Below are positions 36,877 to 47,143 of a stretch of DNA of 64,000 bases, piece by piece. The number at the start of each line of letters is the position of its first letter. Positions within the stretch are counted from its first letter, which is position 1. Location of the stretch: positions 62,001-126,000 of the forward strand of contig NZ_JACOFX010000008.1 of the NCBI RefSeq assembly GCF_014284125.1, in the 5' to 3' direction. Origin of the DNA: Undibacterium umbellatum. Its GTDB lineage: Bacteria > Pseudomonadota > Gammaproteobacteria > Burkholderiales > Burkholderiaceae_D. The translations under genes were made by a program, and so were the position numbers. The notes beneath the pieces are model-generated. The model was not told the DNA's origin and did no database searches. It saw only the letters and a list, made by a program, of their open reading frames with translations.

Positions 36877-37587
36877 CTAAACACCCACATATTTCTGCCA
36901 GGTCTCGGGTGATTGCGTGAGACTCTCGCTATTGCCATGCCAGACTATCTTGCCGCGCTCCATGATGCTGTGCTGGTCGGCAAGGGGCATGAGTTTTTCT
37001 ACATATTTATCAATGACCAGCGTGGTTTGCCCCTGGTCACGCAGTTTTCTGAGACAAGCCCAGATTTCTTCGCGCACCAGTGGTGACAAACCTTCAGTCG
37101 CTTCATCCAGTATCAGTAAATGCGGGTTGGTCATCAAGGCGCGTGAGATGGCCAGCATTTGCTGTTCGCCACCAGATAACTGGTTACCCATATTGCCTGC
37201 ACGCTCGGCCAGACGTGGGAACAGCTGATAAATCTCTTTCAGGCTCCACGGCGATTTGCTTTGATTGCGGTTGGCAGCAAAGGCGACCAGGTTTTCCTTA
37301 ACGGTCAGGTTAGGAAAAATTTGCCTGCCTTCCGGCACCAGGGCTATGCCCATCCTGGCGATTTTATCTGTCGTCATTTTTTCTATGCGCTTGCCCATGA
37401 AGCTTATATTGCCGCTATGGGCAGGTGTCAGGCCCAGTATTGAGCGCAAGGTCGTGGTCTTGCCTGCGCCATTGCGCCCGAGCAGGCTGGCGACTTCACC
37501 CTGGCGGATTTGCAGGTCTATGCCAAACAACACCTGACTGTGACCGTAAGCAGTGGCGATATGCTCGACTTCCAGTATGGTCTTCAT
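36877..37587 (-). CDS. livF: Branched-chain-type ABC transporter ATP-binding protein LivF
   Basis: Cytoplasmic ATPase of a HAAT-family importer. The 236-residue product carries Walker A (LLGRNGAGKTTT near 36-47), the signature QLSGGEQQ near 137 and Walker B (LLILDEATEGLSP near 155). It is the last gene of livHMGF, and its start overlaps the livG stop (ATGA). The neighbouring aromatic-acid genes suggest that this transporter takes up an aromatic acid rather than branched-chain amino acids. Confidence 0.93.
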   Translation of the reverse strand: MKTILEVEHIATAYGHSQVLFGIDLQIRQGEVASLLGRNGAGKTTTLRSILGLTPAHSGNISFMGKRIEKMTTDKIARMGIALVPEGRQIFPNLTVKENLVAFAANRNQSKSPWSLKEIYQLFPRLAERAGNMGNQLSGGEQQMLAISRALMTNPHLLILDEATEGLSPLVREEIWACLRKLRDQGQTTLVIDKYVEKLMPLADQHSIMERGKIVWHGNSESLTQSPETWQKYVGV

Positions 37588-38351
37588 GCGACTTCCTTGA
37601 ATGCTATGTCCGCTTCATCGCCAAGGTAAGCTTTCTTGACTTCCGGATTCTGACGTATCTGCTCTGCCGTGCCAGTGGCGATAATGGAACCTGCTACCAA
37701 GACAGATATGCGGTCAGCCAGTTTGAAGACGGCATCCATATCATGCTCGATCAAGATCACTGCTGCCTTGCCACGCAGGGCTGCGATCAGTTCCAGCATC
37801 TTGCCTGACTCTTCATGTCCGGTTCCTGCCATGGGTTCATCCAGCAAGAGCAGTTGGGGTTGTGTCGCCAGAGTTAATCCCAATTCCAGTTGGCGTTGCT
37901 CTCCATGCGCGAGTTCACAAGCCTTGTTATTTACTACTTCTGCCAGACCTATATCGCTGGCGAGTTGGCGGGCTTGTTCAGAAAGTGCCTGTTCATCTAT
38001 CGCCTTGCGCCAGAAGCGCATGCTGCTGCCTGAACGTGCCTGTATTGCCAGACTCAGATTGTCGATGACAGTAAATGACGGGAAGATATTTGTGATCTGG
38101 TAAGAGCGTGCCAGTCCAAGTTTGACGCGTTCATGCATGCTGACGCCAGTAACATCCTCACCATTGAAAATAATCTGTCCCTGGTTTGGTGCAATGGCAC
38201 CGGATATCTGGTGTATCAGCGTCGTCTTGCCTGCACCATTCGGGCCTATGATGGCGTGGATTTCTCCAGGTAATACATCCAGGCTCAGATTGTTGGTTGC
38301 GACCAGACCACCATAGCGTTTGACCAGGCCTTTTAGCTGTAACACGCTCAT
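37584..38351 (-). CDS. livG: Branched-chain-type ABC transporter ATP-binding protein LivG
   Basis: Second ATPase of the importer, 255 residues. Walker A (IIGPNGAGKTTL near 36), the signature LAHGEQRQLELG near 156 and Walker B (LLLLDEPMAG near 178) are present. The frame stays open far upstream to 38678, but that part lies inside livM in another frame; the ATG at 38351 gives the family start MSVLQLKGLVKRYGG and overlaps the livM stop by four bases. Confidence 0.93.
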   Translation of the reverse strand: MSVLQLKGLVKRYGGLVATNNLSLDVLPGEIHAIIGPNGAGKTTLIHQISGAIAPNQGQIIFNGEDVTGVSMHERVKLGLARSYQITNIFPSFTVIDNLSLAIQARSGSSMRFWRKAIDEQALSEQARQLASDIGLAEVVNNKACELAHGEQRQLELGLTLATQPQLLLLDEPMAGTGHEESGKMLELIAALRGKAAVILIEHDMDAVFKLADRISVLVAGSIIATGTAEQIRQNPEVKKAYLGDEADIAFKEVA

Positions 38352-39319
38352 GCCTGATCCCCTTGAGTTTTTTTCGCGGACATGAATTTTTGTGGCAGGC
38401 TGGCCAATCCATTTGGCAAGAGCATGACGACCAGCAGCAGGATAATGCCCAGATATAACTGCCAGTGTATGGTGTAGCCAGACAGGATCTCTTCCAGCAT
38501 CAACATGAATACCGCACCCAGGATGCCACCTGACAGGTAACCTACACCACCGAGTATCACCATCACCATCAGGCTGCCGGATTGCGTCCAGTGCAAAAGA
38601 TTGGGACTGACCAGCATGTTCTGGTTTGCCAGCAGGGCACCTGCCAGACTGGCGACGCTGCCTGCAATTGCGAAGCACAGCAGCTTGTAGCGAAATACCG
38701 GATAACCTATGGCTTCCATGCGGGTTTCATTTTCCTTGATGGCTTGTATCACTCGCCCAAAGTGCGAGTTGATCAGCCGGTAAAGCACAAAAAGAAATGT
38801 AGTGCAGATGGCCAACACCAGATAATAAAAATTGCTGTCATTAGCCATGTCTAGCCCGGTCGCCGAACGTTGCGCCAGGCTCAGTCCATCATCACCGCCA
38901 TAATTTTTCAGTGATACAAACAAGAAGTACAGCATCTGTGCGAATGCCAGCGTGATCATGATGAAATATACGCCGCGCGTCCTAAGTGAGACACTACCTG
39001 TCGCCAGTGCCAGCAAAAAGCCAGTCAGCATCGCCGCTGGCCAGCTTATCCAGGCAGACGTGACTCCATGCTGCATCAGGATGCCCACTACATAAGCGCC
39101 ACTGCCAAAGAAGGCAGCATGCCCCAGACTGATCATGCCGCCAAAACCCAGTATCAAATTCAGGCTGCTGGCCACCAAGGCAAAAATCATCAGCCGACTT
39201 AGCAAGCCTATGTAAAATTCCTGGGCGAAGTAAGTCGCCAGCAGGGGGAAGACAATCAGCGCGCACAAGATGCCAATGCTGGACTTGCGCGATATGCTGT
39301 GATGTAGGCTGCTCTGCAT
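38348..39319 (-). CDS. livM: Branched-chain-type ABC transporter permease LivM
   Basis: Inner-membrane permease of 323 residues with about ten hydrophobic segments. Family motifs include LGFGGMISLGHAAFFGSGAY near 57-76 and LGGVGYLSGGILGAVFM near 255. It starts 18 bases after livH and overlaps livG. Confidence 0.93.
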   Translation of the reverse strand: MQSSLHHSISRKSSIGILCALIVFPLLATYFAQEFYIGLLSRLMIFALVASSLNLILGFGGMISLGHAAFFGSGAYVVGILMQHGVTSAWISWPAAMLTGFLLALATGSVSLRTRGVYFIMITLAFAQMLYFLFVSLKNYGGDDGLSLAQRSATGLDMANDSNFYYLVLAICTTFLFVLYRLINSHFGRVIQAIKENETRMEAIGYPVFRYKLLCFAIAGSVASLAGALLANQNMLVSPNLLHWTQSGSLMVMVILGGVGYLSGGILGAVFMLMLEEILSGYTIHWQLYLGIILLLVVMLLPNGLASLPQKFMSAKKTQGDQA

Positions 39320-39337
39320 GATTGACCTTTTTATTGT

Positions 39338-40258
39338 TTAGCCGCGTGCAGGGAACAGGCCCTGTGGTTTATAGAACAGCACGGCTGCCATCAATACATA
39401 AATCAGTATCGATGCCAGGGCAGGGCCAAGATTGGCTGCTATTTCCAGTGGCATCAACAGCTTCAGCGCACCGGGCAGCAAGGTTTTGCTCAGGGTATCG
39501 ACCAGGCCTACCAGCAAGGCACCTACCAGCGCGCCGCGTATCGAGCCTATGCCACCAATGACAATGACCACAAACGCCAGTATCAAGATACTTTCACCCA
39601 TGCCCACCTGTACCGCCAGTATGGAGCCTAACAATGCACCTGCGATGGCGCACAAGGCTGCACCAAAGGCAAACAACAGGGTGAACACCAGCTTGATATT
39701 GATGCCCATGGTGATGGCCATTTCCCGGTTCGATGCACCCGCCCGCACCAGCATGCCTATGCGGGTTTTGGTGACGACAAAATACAGCAGACCAGCCACA
39801 GCCAAACCGGTGGCAATGATGAACAGGCGGAAAGATGAGTAAAAGAAGTCAGGCAGTAACTCCACTGGTTGTGCCAACTGCGGTGGAATATTCAGCATCA
39901 GTGGTTGCGCACCCCAGATCATGCGCGCACCCTCGTTAAAAATCAGTATCAATGCAAAAGTTGCCAGTACATGGGATAAATGATCGCGCTGGTATAAATG
40001 CCGGAAGACCACTACTTCCAATATTACGCCCAGCAGTGCGGTCGCTATCACCGCAGCCAGCAGGCCTAGCCAGAAAGAACCTGTCATGCCGGTAAAGCTG
40101 GCGGCGAAATAAGCACCTGCCATGTAAAGAGAGCCATGGGCGAGGTTGATGAAATCCATGATGCCAAAGATCAGCGTCAGCCCCGCTGCCAGCAGGAAAA
40201 GCATGAGGCCAAATTGCAAGCCGTTTAAGCCGTGTTCAAGCAAAAGCGTGATATTCAT
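39338..40258 (-). CDS. livH: Branched-chain-type ABC transporter permease LivH
   Basis: Inner-membrane permease of 306 residues, the first gene of the minus-strand transport operon. The typical LNGLQFGLMLFLLAAGLTLIFG start, INLAHGSLYMAGAYFAA near 37 and VIVIGGIGSIRGALVGALLVG near 230 are present. AGGG lies upstream of the ATG at 40258. The gene is divergent from the aminobenzoate-CoA ligase, and both probably answer to the palindromes in the shared control region. Confidence 0.93.
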   Translation of the reverse strand: MNITLLLEHGLNGLQFGLMLFLLAAGLTLIFGIMDFINLAHGSLYMAGAYFAASFTGMTGSFWLGLLAAVIATALLGVILEVVVFRHLYQRDHLSHVLATFALILIFNEGARMIWGAQPLMLNIPPQLAQPVELLPDFFYSSFRLFIIATGLAVAGLLYFVVTKTRIGMLVRAGASNREMAITMGINIKLVFTLLFAFGAALCAIAGALLGSILAVQVGMGESILILAFVVIVIGGIGSIRGALVGALLVGLVDTLSKTLLPGALKLLMPLEIAANLGPALASILIYVLMAAVLFYKPQGLFPARG

Positions 40259-40302
40259 CCCCTGATCCCTAAATGCTGATGGTGGTGCAGATGTGAAATT
40301 AC

Positions 40303-40314
40303 TTTAGGCCTAAA
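40303..40314. promoter_or_regulatory. Perfect palindrome TTTAGGCCTAAA: candidate operator of the liv operon
   Basis: A 12-base perfect palindrome 45 bases upstream of livH. It directly follows a minus-strand -10-like TATATT (40319-40314), so a bound repressor would block the livH transcription start. It is built from the same TTTAGG half-site as the second palindrome at 40387-40405. Confidence 0.55.
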
Positions 40315-40386
40315 ATATACTATAAGCGAAGCAATTGAAAATATTTTCTTTGAGGAAAACTGGATTTTGATGCAAAAAAACACTTT

Positions 40387-40405
40387 ACCTAAAAATAGTT
40401 TAGGT
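40387..40405. promoter_or_regulatory. Inverted repeat ACCTAAA-N5-TTTAGGT: candidate operator of the catabolic operon
   Basis: Perfect 7-bp inverted repeat with a five-base spacer, 64 bases upstream of the ligase gene. Flanking CTTTA and TAAAG extend the symmetry with a two-base offset. A downstream TATATT at 40441-40446 may be the ligase -10 element. The MarR regulator encoded in the operon is the likely binder. Confidence 0.55.
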
Positions 40406-40468
40406 TTAAAGTAGTTTGGTGTTTTCGGGGTTGCTGTATCTATATTGTGTACCAAAGCCGGAGAAGAA

Positions 40469-42103
40469 ATGAATTCAACTGTGCTACCAGGGTCTGCCCA
40501 TCTGGATACCTTTGCTTTTGATCACCTGCCGCCACGCGAGCAATGGCCTGAGCTGATTTTTTCTTTGCCTGAGTTGCAATACCCCGAACGCCTGAATTGT
40601 GTCGCTGACCTGCTCGACAAGATGTGTGCAACTGGCCATGCGGACAGTATCGCTATTCGCAGCCAGACAGAAAGCTGGACTTATTCCCATCTGCTGGCTA
40701 CTGTCAATCGTATATCCCATGTCTTGCTCGAAGATATGCATTTGCAGCCCGGTAACAGGGTCTTGTTGCGCGGTGCTAATAATCCCATGATGGCTGCCAG
40801 TGTACTGGCTGTCATCAAAGCGGGTTGCATAGCCGTGCCTACCATGCCCTTGCTACGCGCCAAAGAATTGGGCGTGATCGCGAATAAAGCTGAAATTGCG
40901 GCTGCACTCTGCTCAGAAAATCTGCGTGAAGAGATGGAGCTGGCAGTACAAGCCAATCCCATATTGACGCAGGTGATGTACTTCAATCATCAGGGCGATG
41001 ATGGCCTGGAAGCGCTCATGGCTGGTAAATCGCCTGAATTTGCTGCTGCCGATACGCTGGCCGAAGATGTCTGCCTCATCAGTTTTACCTCTGGCACGAC
41101 CGGCATGCCCAAGGGCACCATGCATTTCCATAGGGATGTATTGGCGATCTGCGATTGTTTCCCACGTTCTACCCTGCAGTCTGCGCAAAGCGATATTTTC
41201 ATAGGCACGCCACCACTGGCGTTTACTTTTGGCCTTGGTGGTTTGCTGCTATTCCCTTTGCGCGTGGGTGCAGCAGCGGTCTTGCTGGAAAAACTGACAC
41301 CAGAATCCTTGCTGAAAGCCATAGACGAATTCAAGGCTACGGTATGTTTTACTGCACCAACCTTTTATCGCCAGATGGCCACGCTGGCAAAGAATTTTGA
41401 TTTATCCAGCCTCAAGAAAACTGTTTCTGCCGGTGAAGCCTTGCCCGCTGCGACCCGTGAAGCCTGGCGTCAGGCGACTGGCCTCGTCATGATAGATGGC
41501 ATAGGCGCGACCGAGATGCTGCATATCTTTATTTCTGCGGCAGGCGATGAGGCGCGGGCAGGGGCAACCGGCAAGCCCATACCCGGCTACCAGGCTTGTA
41601 TATTTGATGAGCATGGCGACATGGCTGGCCCCGGTGTGGTTGGTCGCCTGGCAGTCAAGGGGCCGACTGGTTGCCGTTATCTGGCAGATGACAGGCAAAA
41701 AAATTATGTCCACCAGGGCTGGAACCTGACAGGCGATGCCTATGAGATGGATGCCGACGGTTACTTCTGGTATCGCGCCCGCACTGACGACATGATTATT
41801 TCTGCTGGCTATAACATTGCAGGCCCTGAGGTGGAAGAAGCCTTGCTAAAGCATCCCGCAGTGTCTGAATGTGCAGTCATAGGCCTGGCTGATGAAGAGC
41901 GCGGCCAGATCGTCAAGGCCTTTGTCGTATTGAAAGGTGATGCACAGGCATCAGCAGAGCTGAGCAAGGAAATCCAGGATTTCGTCAAGAATAGTATTGC
42001 CCCCTACAAGTACCCGCGCGCCATAGAATTCATGGCGAGCTTGCCGAGAACTGAAACTGGCAAACTGCAACGCTATAAATTGCGTACACCTGCTGCCAGC
42101 TAA
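40469..42103 (+). CDS. abmG: 2-aminobenzoate-CoA ligase (benzoate-CoA ligase family)
   Basis: Activates an aromatic acid, most likely 2-aminobenzoate, to its CoA thioester using ATP; cytoplasmic. The 544-residue product begins MNSTVLPGSAHLDTFAFDHLPPREQWPEL, an N-terminus characteristic of aminobenzoate-CoA ligases. The AMP-binding motif SFTSGTTGMPKGT lies near 205, DGIGATEMLHIF near 342 and the C-terminal hinge YRARTDDMIISAGYNI near 432, with the acyl-adenylating lysine near the end (RTETGKLQRYKL). GGAGAAG precedes the ATG at 40469. Genes around it (liv transporter, aminobenzoyl-CoA monooxygenase) support the substrate; benzoate or hydroxybenzoate are less likely alternatives. Confidence 0.87.
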   Translation: MNSTVLPGSAHLDTFAFDHLPPREQWPELIFSLPELQYPERLNCVADLLDKMCATGHADSIAIRSQTESWTYSHLLATVNRISHVLLEDMHLQPGNRVLLRGANNPMMAASVLAVIKAGCIAVPTMPLLRAKELGVIANKAEIAAALCSENLREEMELAVQANPILTQVMYFNHQGDDGLEALMAGKSPEFAAADTLAEDVCLISFTSGTTGMPKGTMHFHRDVLAICDCFPRSTLQSAQSDIFIGTPPLAFTFGLGGLLLFPLRVGAAAVLLEKLTPESLLKAIDEFKATVCFTAPTFYRQMATLAKNFDLSSLKKTVSAGEALPAATREAWRQATGLVMIDGIGATEMLHIFISAAGDEARAGATGKPIPGYQACIFDEHGDMAGPGVVGRLAVKGPTGCRYLADDRQKNYVHQGWNLTGDAYEMDADGYFWYRARTDDMIISAGYNIAGPEVEEALLKHPAVSECAVIGLADEERGQIVKAFVVLKGDAQASAELSKEIQDFVKNSIAPYKYPRAIEFMASLPRTETGKLQRYKLRTPAAS

Positions 42104-42168
42104 GTATTAAATATCAAGTATCAGATACAAAAGATTTGCCCATGCCCATTAACCCGAAGGAGACGTCC

Positions 42169-43344
42169 GTGAAAAAGACCTTGCTGTGTTTGTTGTTGTC
42201 CAGTATTGCTGCGACCAATGCGAATTGTGCTTTCGCTGCAGACAAAGTCAAAGTAGGCATGGTCACCACCTTGTCTGGTGCGGGCGCTGGCCTGGGTGTT
42301 GATATACGCGATGGCTTTTCCCTGGCAATGAAGCATCTGGACAATAAATTCGGCAATTTGCCAGTCGAAGTCATCACGGGCGATGATCAGCAAAATCCTG
42401 ATGCGACCAAACAACTGGTGGACAAGCTCATCAAGAAGGACAAGGTCGATTTGATGACCGGTATCGTGTTTTCCAATCTGATGCTGGCAGTGGGGCCAAC
42501 AATTTTTGGTGCCAAAGTGCATTACATCAGTGCCAATGCTGGCCCGTCTCAATATGCGGGTGAGCAATGTAATCCTTACTTCTTTAATGTGGCCTGGCAA
42601 AACGACAGCCTGCATGAAGCTGTCGGCAAACAGGTCAATGACAAGGGCTTTAAGAATGTTGCGCTGGTTGCACCAAATTATCCGGCTGGCAAAGACGCTC
42701 TGACTGGTTTCAAGCGCTATTATAAGGGCAAGGTTGCTGAAGAAATTTATACCAAACTGGGTCAGCTTGATTACGCGACTGAACTGGCGCAGATACGCAA
42801 CCTGAAACCTGATGCCGTGTATATCTTTCTGCCAGGTGGCATGGGCATCAATTTCATCAAGCAGTTTGTGGATGCCGGTTTATCCAAGAACGCCCAGCTC
42901 TTCGGCCCAGGCTTTTCTGCCGACGAAGACATCATCAAGGCAGTAGGCGCACCCATGCTGGGCATGTTCAATGCCTCGCAGTGGGGGCATGATATGGATA
43001 ACCCACAAAACAAGCGTTTCGTTGCCGACTTCCTGAAAGAATATGGCCGCCTGCCATCGCTGTATGCATCACAAGGTTATGACGCCGCCATGTTGATGGA
43101 TAGTGCCGTACGCGGCGTCAAGGGCAAGATAGAAGACAAGGACGCTTTGGGCAAAGCCATCAAGGCTGCCAACTTCAAATCTGTGCGTGGTGACTTCAAG
43201 TTCAACAGCAATCACTACCCTGTGCAAAATTATTATGCACGCATCATCAGCAAGGATGGTCAGGGCAGGGTGACCAACAAAACTTTGAGTCCGGTGTTCA
43301 CTAATCATCCCGATGCCTATGTAGCCTCTTGCAAAATGCAGTAA
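42169..43344 (+). CDS. Periplasmic aromatic-acid-binding protein of HAAT-type ABC transporter
   Basis: Solute-binding partner of the divergent livHMGF. A GTG at 42169, five bases after AAGGAGA, starts MKKTLLCLLLSSIAATNANC with a signal peptide cleaved after CAFA (about residue 24), leaving a 391-residue precursor. The mature N-terminus KVKVGMVTTLSGAGAGLGVDIRDG and later FYQ-like segments match the Peripla_BP_6 family. The frame is open to 42136 but lacks a ribosome site there. Its position inside the catabolic operon suggests an aromatic acid ligand. Confidence 0.9.
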   Translation: MKKTLLCLLLSSIAATNANCAFAADKVKVGMVTTLSGAGAGLGVDIRDGFSLAMKHLDNKFGNLPVEVITGDDQQNPDATKQLVDKLIKKDKVDLMTGIVFSNLMLAVGPTIFGAKVHYISANAGPSQYAGEQCNPYFFNVAWQNDSLHEAVGKQVNDKGFKNVALVAPNYPAGKDALTGFKRYYKGKVAEEIYTKLGQLDYATELAQIRNLKPDAVYIFLPGGMGINFIKQFVDAGLSKNAQLFGPGFSADEDIIKAVGAPMLGMFNASQWGHDMDNPQNKRFVADFLKEYGRLPSLYASQGYDAAMLMDSAVRGVKGKIEDKDALGKAIKAANFKSVRGDFKFNSNHYPVQNYYARIISKDGQGRVTNKTLSPVFTNHPDAYVASCKMQ

Positions 43345-43401
43345 GGCATCGCTCGGCTCGCGAATTGCTCAAAGTAGAAATTTATTCTTCAAGGTATATT
43401 A

Positions 43402-45795
43402 ATGAACATCCTATGCATAGGCGGTGGCCCGGCTGGCCTGTACTTCAGCCTGCTGATGAAAAAGCAAAACCCTGCGCACCAGATCACCATCGTCGAACGC
43501 AATCGTGCTTACGATACCTTTGGCTGGGGCGTGGTGTTTTCTGACCAGACCCTGGGTAATCTGGTGAATGCAGATGAACAGACCGCCCGTTCCATCTTGC
43601 AGTCCTTTAATCACTGGGATGATATCGACACGCATTTCAAGGGGCAGGTTGTTACCTCCGGTGGTCACGGTTTTTGCGGCATAGGCCGCAAGCGTTTGCT
43701 GAATATCCTGCAAGAGCGTTGTGAAGAACTGGATGTCAAGCTGGTGTTTGAAACCGACGTTACAGACGACCAGACATTGGCGCTGGAATATGGTGCTGAT
43801 CTTGTTATCGCCTGCGATGGCTTGAACAGCCGAGTGCGCACACGCTATGAGCAAAGCTACCAGCCTGATATCGATACACGCAAATGCCGTTTCGTCTGGC
43901 TGGGTACCAAAAAACTGTTCTCGGCCTTTACCTTTGCCTTTGAAGAAACCGAGCATGGCTGGTTCCAGGCACATGCCTATCAGTATGATGGCGATACTGC
44001 GACCTTTATCGTCGAAACACCAGAAGAGACATGGATCAAGGCTGGCATAGATAAAATGAGTCAGGAAGAAGCCATCGCTTTTTGTGAAAACCTGTTCGCC
44101 AAATACCTGGATGGCAATGCCTTGATGTCAAATGCGACGCATTTGCGTGGCTCGGCCAACTGGATCAAGTTCCCACGCATTATCTGCAAGAACTGGGTGC
44201 ACTGGAACCAGTTGAACAATAAACGCGTGCCAGTCGTCTTGATGGGTGACGCTGCTCATACTGCGCATTTCTCGATAGGCTCAGGCACCAAGCTGGCATT
44301 GGAAGATGCCATAGAGCTGGCACGCAGTTTTGAAAAGCATGGCGAGCAAGGCATGGATGCCGTGCTGGAAGCCTATCAGGACTTACGTTCTATTGAAGTT
44401 CTTAAGATACAAAGCGCTGCCCGCAATTCCATGGAATGGTTTGAGAATGTTGAGCGCTATACCGACATGGAAGCACCACAGTTTGCCTATTCCATGCTGA
44501 CACGCAGCCAGCGTTTGTCGCATGAAAACCTGCGAGTAAGGGATGCGACCTATGTACGTAGTTTTGAACACTGGATAGCAGAACAGGCGTATGCTAAAGC
44601 TGGCTTGCCAGTACCCAAAACAAAAGCAGCGATTCCACCCATGCTGACGCCTTACAAGCTGCGCGACATGGTATTGAAAAATCGCGTAGTCGTCTCACCG
44701 ATGGCGCAATACTCAGCGGTCGATGGTGTGGCTGGTGATTATCATCTGGTGCACCTGGGTAGCCGGGCCATGGGCGGTGCGGGCCTGGTGTTTGCCGAGA
44801 TGACTTGTGTTTCTGCCGATGCCCGCATCACGCCAGCTTGCCCTGGCCTGTATGCACCTGAACATACACAAGCCTGGAAGCGCATCGTCGATTTTGTCCA
44901 CACCAATACTGATGCCAGGATTGCTGTGCAGCTAGGCCATGCCGGGGCCAAAGGTTCCACCTGCGTAGCCTGGGAGGGAACAGATCAGCCATTGAAAGAA
45001 GGTAATTGGCCGCTGGTGTCAGCGTCAGAGCAGCAATACCTGCCGGGCATTTCGCAAGTTGCGCACGCTGCCACAGCGGCAGATATGCAGCGGATAAAAA
45101 ATGATTTTATCCATTCGACCAGAGCAGCAGCAGAGGCAGGCTTTGACTGGCTGGAGCTGCATTGCGCCCACGGTTACCTCTTATCAAGCTTCATTTCGCC
45201 ACTGACCAATCAGCGTGAAGATGAATACGGTGGTTCACTGGAAAACCGTTGCCGTTATCCGCTGGAAGTGTTTGCCGCCATACGTGCAGTCTGGCCTGCT
45301 GATAAACCCATCTCCGTGCGTATATCTGCACATGACTGGGTGGAGGGCGGGATTACGCCTGATGATGCAGTCGCCATCGCCAGGCTGTTCAAGGTAGCAG
45401 GTGCCGACATGATAGATTGTTCATCCGGACAGGTCAGCAAGCAGGAAAAACCTGTCTATGGCCGTATGTTCCAGACGCCGTTTGCTGACCGCATACGCAA
45501 TGAAGCACAAATCCCCACCATCGCTGTCGGTGCGATTTTTGAGGCTGATCATGCAAACAGCATCATCGCTGCTGGCCGTGCTGACTTGTGTGCCATCGCC
45601 AGGCCACACCTGGCTGACCCTGCCTGGACTTTGCATGAGGCAGCCAAACTGGGCTTTGTCGATATGCCCTGGCCCAAGCAATATGTGGCAGGGAAAATGC
45701 AACTGGAACGCAATCTGGAACGTGAAAGGCAAGTCGCCGCAGCCAGCGCCGGTCTGACGCCGCAGCAAGTTGCTGCCAAATTGCTGGAAGGATGA
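43402..45795 (+). CDS. abmA: Bifunctional 2-aminobenzoyl-CoA monooxygenase/reductase
   Basis: Fusion flavoenzyme of 797 residues. Residues 1-400 are a class A FAD monooxygenase ([16 protein letters not shown] at 3-18, [20 protein letters not shown] near 280-299). From about 413 a second, Old Yellow Enzyme-like domain follows ([20 protein letters not shown], then [11 protein letters not shown] near 512, [18 protein letters not shown] and RISAHDW). In Azoarcus evansii this enzyme hydroxylates and reduces 2-aminobenzoyl-CoA, giving a non-aromatic 5-oxo product. The related salicylyl-CoA 5-hydroxylase is the main alternative name. Both domains look intact. The stop overlaps the SDR gene start. 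Confidence 0.88.
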   Translation: MNILCIGGGPAGLYFSLLMKKQNPAHQITIVERNRAYDTFGWGVVFSDQTLGNLVNADEQTARSILQSFNHWDDIDTHFKGQVVTSGGHGFCGIGRKRLLNILQERCEELDVKLVFETDVTDDQTLALEYGADLVIACDGLNSRVRTRYEQSYQPDIDTRKCRFVWLGTKKLFSAFTFAFEETEHGWFQAHAYQYDGDTATFIVETPEETWIKAGIDKMSQEEAIAFCENLFAKYLDGNALMSNATHLRGSANWIKFPRIICKNWVHWNQLNNKRVPVVLMGDAAHTAHFSIGSGTKLALEDAIELARSFEKHGEQGMDAVLEAYQDLRSIEVLKIQSAARNSMEWFENVERYTDMEAPQFAYSMLTRSQRLSHENLRVRDATYVRSFEHWIAEQAYAKAGLPVPKTKAAIPPMLTPYKLRDMVLKNRVVVSPMAQYSAVDGVAGDYHLVHLGSRAMGGAGLVFAEMTCVSADARITPACPGLYAPEHTQAWKRIVDFVHTNTDARIAVQLGHAGAKGSTCVAWEGTDQPLKEGNWPLVSASEQQYLPGISQVAHAATAADMQRIKNDFIHSTRAAAEAGFDWLELHCAHGYLLSSFISPLTNQREDEYGGSLENRCRYPLEVFAAIRAVWPADKPISVRISAHDWVEGGITPDDAVAIARLFKVAGADMIDCSSGQVSKQEKPVYGRMFQTPFADRIRNEAQIPTIAVGAIFEADHANSIIAAGRADLCAIARPHLADPAWTLHEAAKLGFVDMPWPKQYVAGKMQLERNLERERQVAAASAGLTPQQVAAKLLEG

Positions 45796-46580
45796 GCATG
45801 ACAGCGTATCAGGAACGTTTGCAAGGCAGGCATGCGCTGGTTACTGGTGGCAGCAAAGGTATAGGCCTGGCGATAGCGCAAGCCTTGCTCATTGAAGGGG
45901 CGACAGTAACACTGGCAGGCCGTAGTGAAGCGACCTTGCAGGAGGCTGTGGCTTCGCTGATCCATGCCAAAGTGCAGTATGTCGTCATGGATGTTAGCGA
46001 TGTGCAATCAGTGCAGGCAGCTTTTCAATTATCGCAAGGCAGGGATGGTCGTATCGACATCCTCATCAATAATGCTGGACAAGCCAGGTCAGCTTCTTTT
46101 CTGAAAACTGATGCCAACTTGTGGCAAAGCATGCTGGACGTGAACCTGAACGGCAGCTTCATTTGCATGCAACAGGCTTTGCCAGCGATGCTGGAAGCGG
46201 GCTGGGGCCGTATCGTCAATGTGGTCAGCACGGCGGGTTTGAAGGGATATGCCTATGTCTCTGCCTATTGCGCTGCCAAACATGGCGTAATAGGCCTGAC
46301 GCGGGCAGTGGCGCTGGAAGTCGCGGCGAAAGGCGTGACCGTGAATGCGGTTTGCCCTGGTTACACCGAAACCGATATCGTGAAAGAGGCAGTTGCCAAG
46401 ATCGTCGCCAAAACTGGCCGTACTGAAGAACAGGCGAAAGCTGAACTGGCTGCGGGCAATCCGCAAAAACGCCTGGTACAGCCGCAAGAAGTGGCAGATG
46501 CAGTGCTGTGGCTATGCATGGATGGCGCATCGGCGATGAATGGGCAGTCTATAGCCGTAGCTGGTGGCGAAGTCATGTGA
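45792..46580 (+). CDS. SDR-family NAD(P)-dependent oxidoreductase
   Basis: A 262-residue short-chain dehydrogenase: cofactor motif TGGSKGIG near residues 18-25, NNAG near 95, catalytic serine in [14 protein letters not shown], and YCAAK near 158. It overlaps the preceding monooxygenase gene, so it probably acts on an intermediate of the same pathway, as a dehydrogenase of an alicyclic or open-chain hydroxyacyl-CoA. An in-frame second ATG (45798) is an alternative start. Confidence 0.88.
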   Translation: MSMTAYQERLQGRHALVTGGSKGIGLAIAQALLIEGATVTLAGRSEATLQEAVASLIHAKVQYVVMDVSDVQSVQAAFQLSQGRDGRIDILINNAGQARSASFLKTDANLWQSMLDVNLNGSFICMQQALPAMLEAGWGRIVNVVSTAGLKGYAYVSAYCAAKHGVIGLTRAVALEVAAKGVTVNAVCPGYTETDIVKEAVAKIVAKTGRTEEQAKAELAAGNPQKRLVQPQEVADAVLWLCMDGASAMNGQSIAVAGGEVM

Positions 46581-47143
46581 TGAAATCAGAGCAACAAACA
46601 AGATCAGGTATGAAAGAAGACAGCAACCCAGTGTTCGACATGGAAACCCGCCTGACGCAAGATGACCATCAGTCCTTGCGACTGTGGTTGCGCATGCTGT
46701 CTTGCACCGTGATGATAGAGGGCGAAATTCGCAGCCGTCTGCGCAGCGAATTCGGTATTACTTTGCCACGCTTCGACCTGATGGCGCAACTGGAGCGACA
46801 TCCCGAAGGCTTGCGTATGGGGGAGTTGTCCAAGCGCATGATGGTCACCGGCGGCAATATCACTGGCATTACTGATCAACTGGAGCAAGAAAAACTGGTG
46901 ACCCGTGTGGCCGACCTCAAGGATAGACGTGCTTACAGCGTCAAGCTGACACCTGCTGGCCGTCGTGCCTTCAAACGTATGGCGGCTGTCCATGAAGCAT
47001 GGATAGCCGATATGTTTTCTGGCTTGCAGGCAGAACAGAAAAGTAAATTATTTGAATTATTGTCGCAAGTGAAAACGCATTTGCATGAACCGGGTGCTGA
47101 TAGCGACCTGGACAACAAACCTTCGCAGGAACAATCCATATGA
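46580..47143 (+). CDS. MarR-family transcriptional regulator of the aromatic operon
   Basis: Winged-helix regulator of 187 residues. The core [30 protein letters not shown] is followed by the recognition region [30 protein letters not shown] and the wing [20 protein letters not shown]. The ATG at 46580 shares its A with the SDR stop codon; a later ATG at 46610 is possible. Placement in the operon suggests that it controls the divergent promoters at 40259-40468, probably with an aromatic-CoA as effector, as for other MarR regulators of CoA-ester pathways. The effector is inferred. Confidence 0.87.
   Translation: MKSEQQTRSGMKEDSNPVFDMETRLTQDDHQSLRLWLRMLSCTVMIEGEIRSRLRSEFGITLPRFDLMAQLERHPEGLRMGELSKRMMVTGGNITGITDQLEQEKLVTRVADLKDRRAYSVKLTPAGRRAFKRMAAVHEAWIADMFSGLQAEQKSKLFELLSQVKTHLHEPGADSDLDNKPSQEQSI

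Noticed and set aside
38352-38678. Upstream extension of the livG frame
   Set aside because: Lies inside livM in another frame; the conserved livG start is at 38351.
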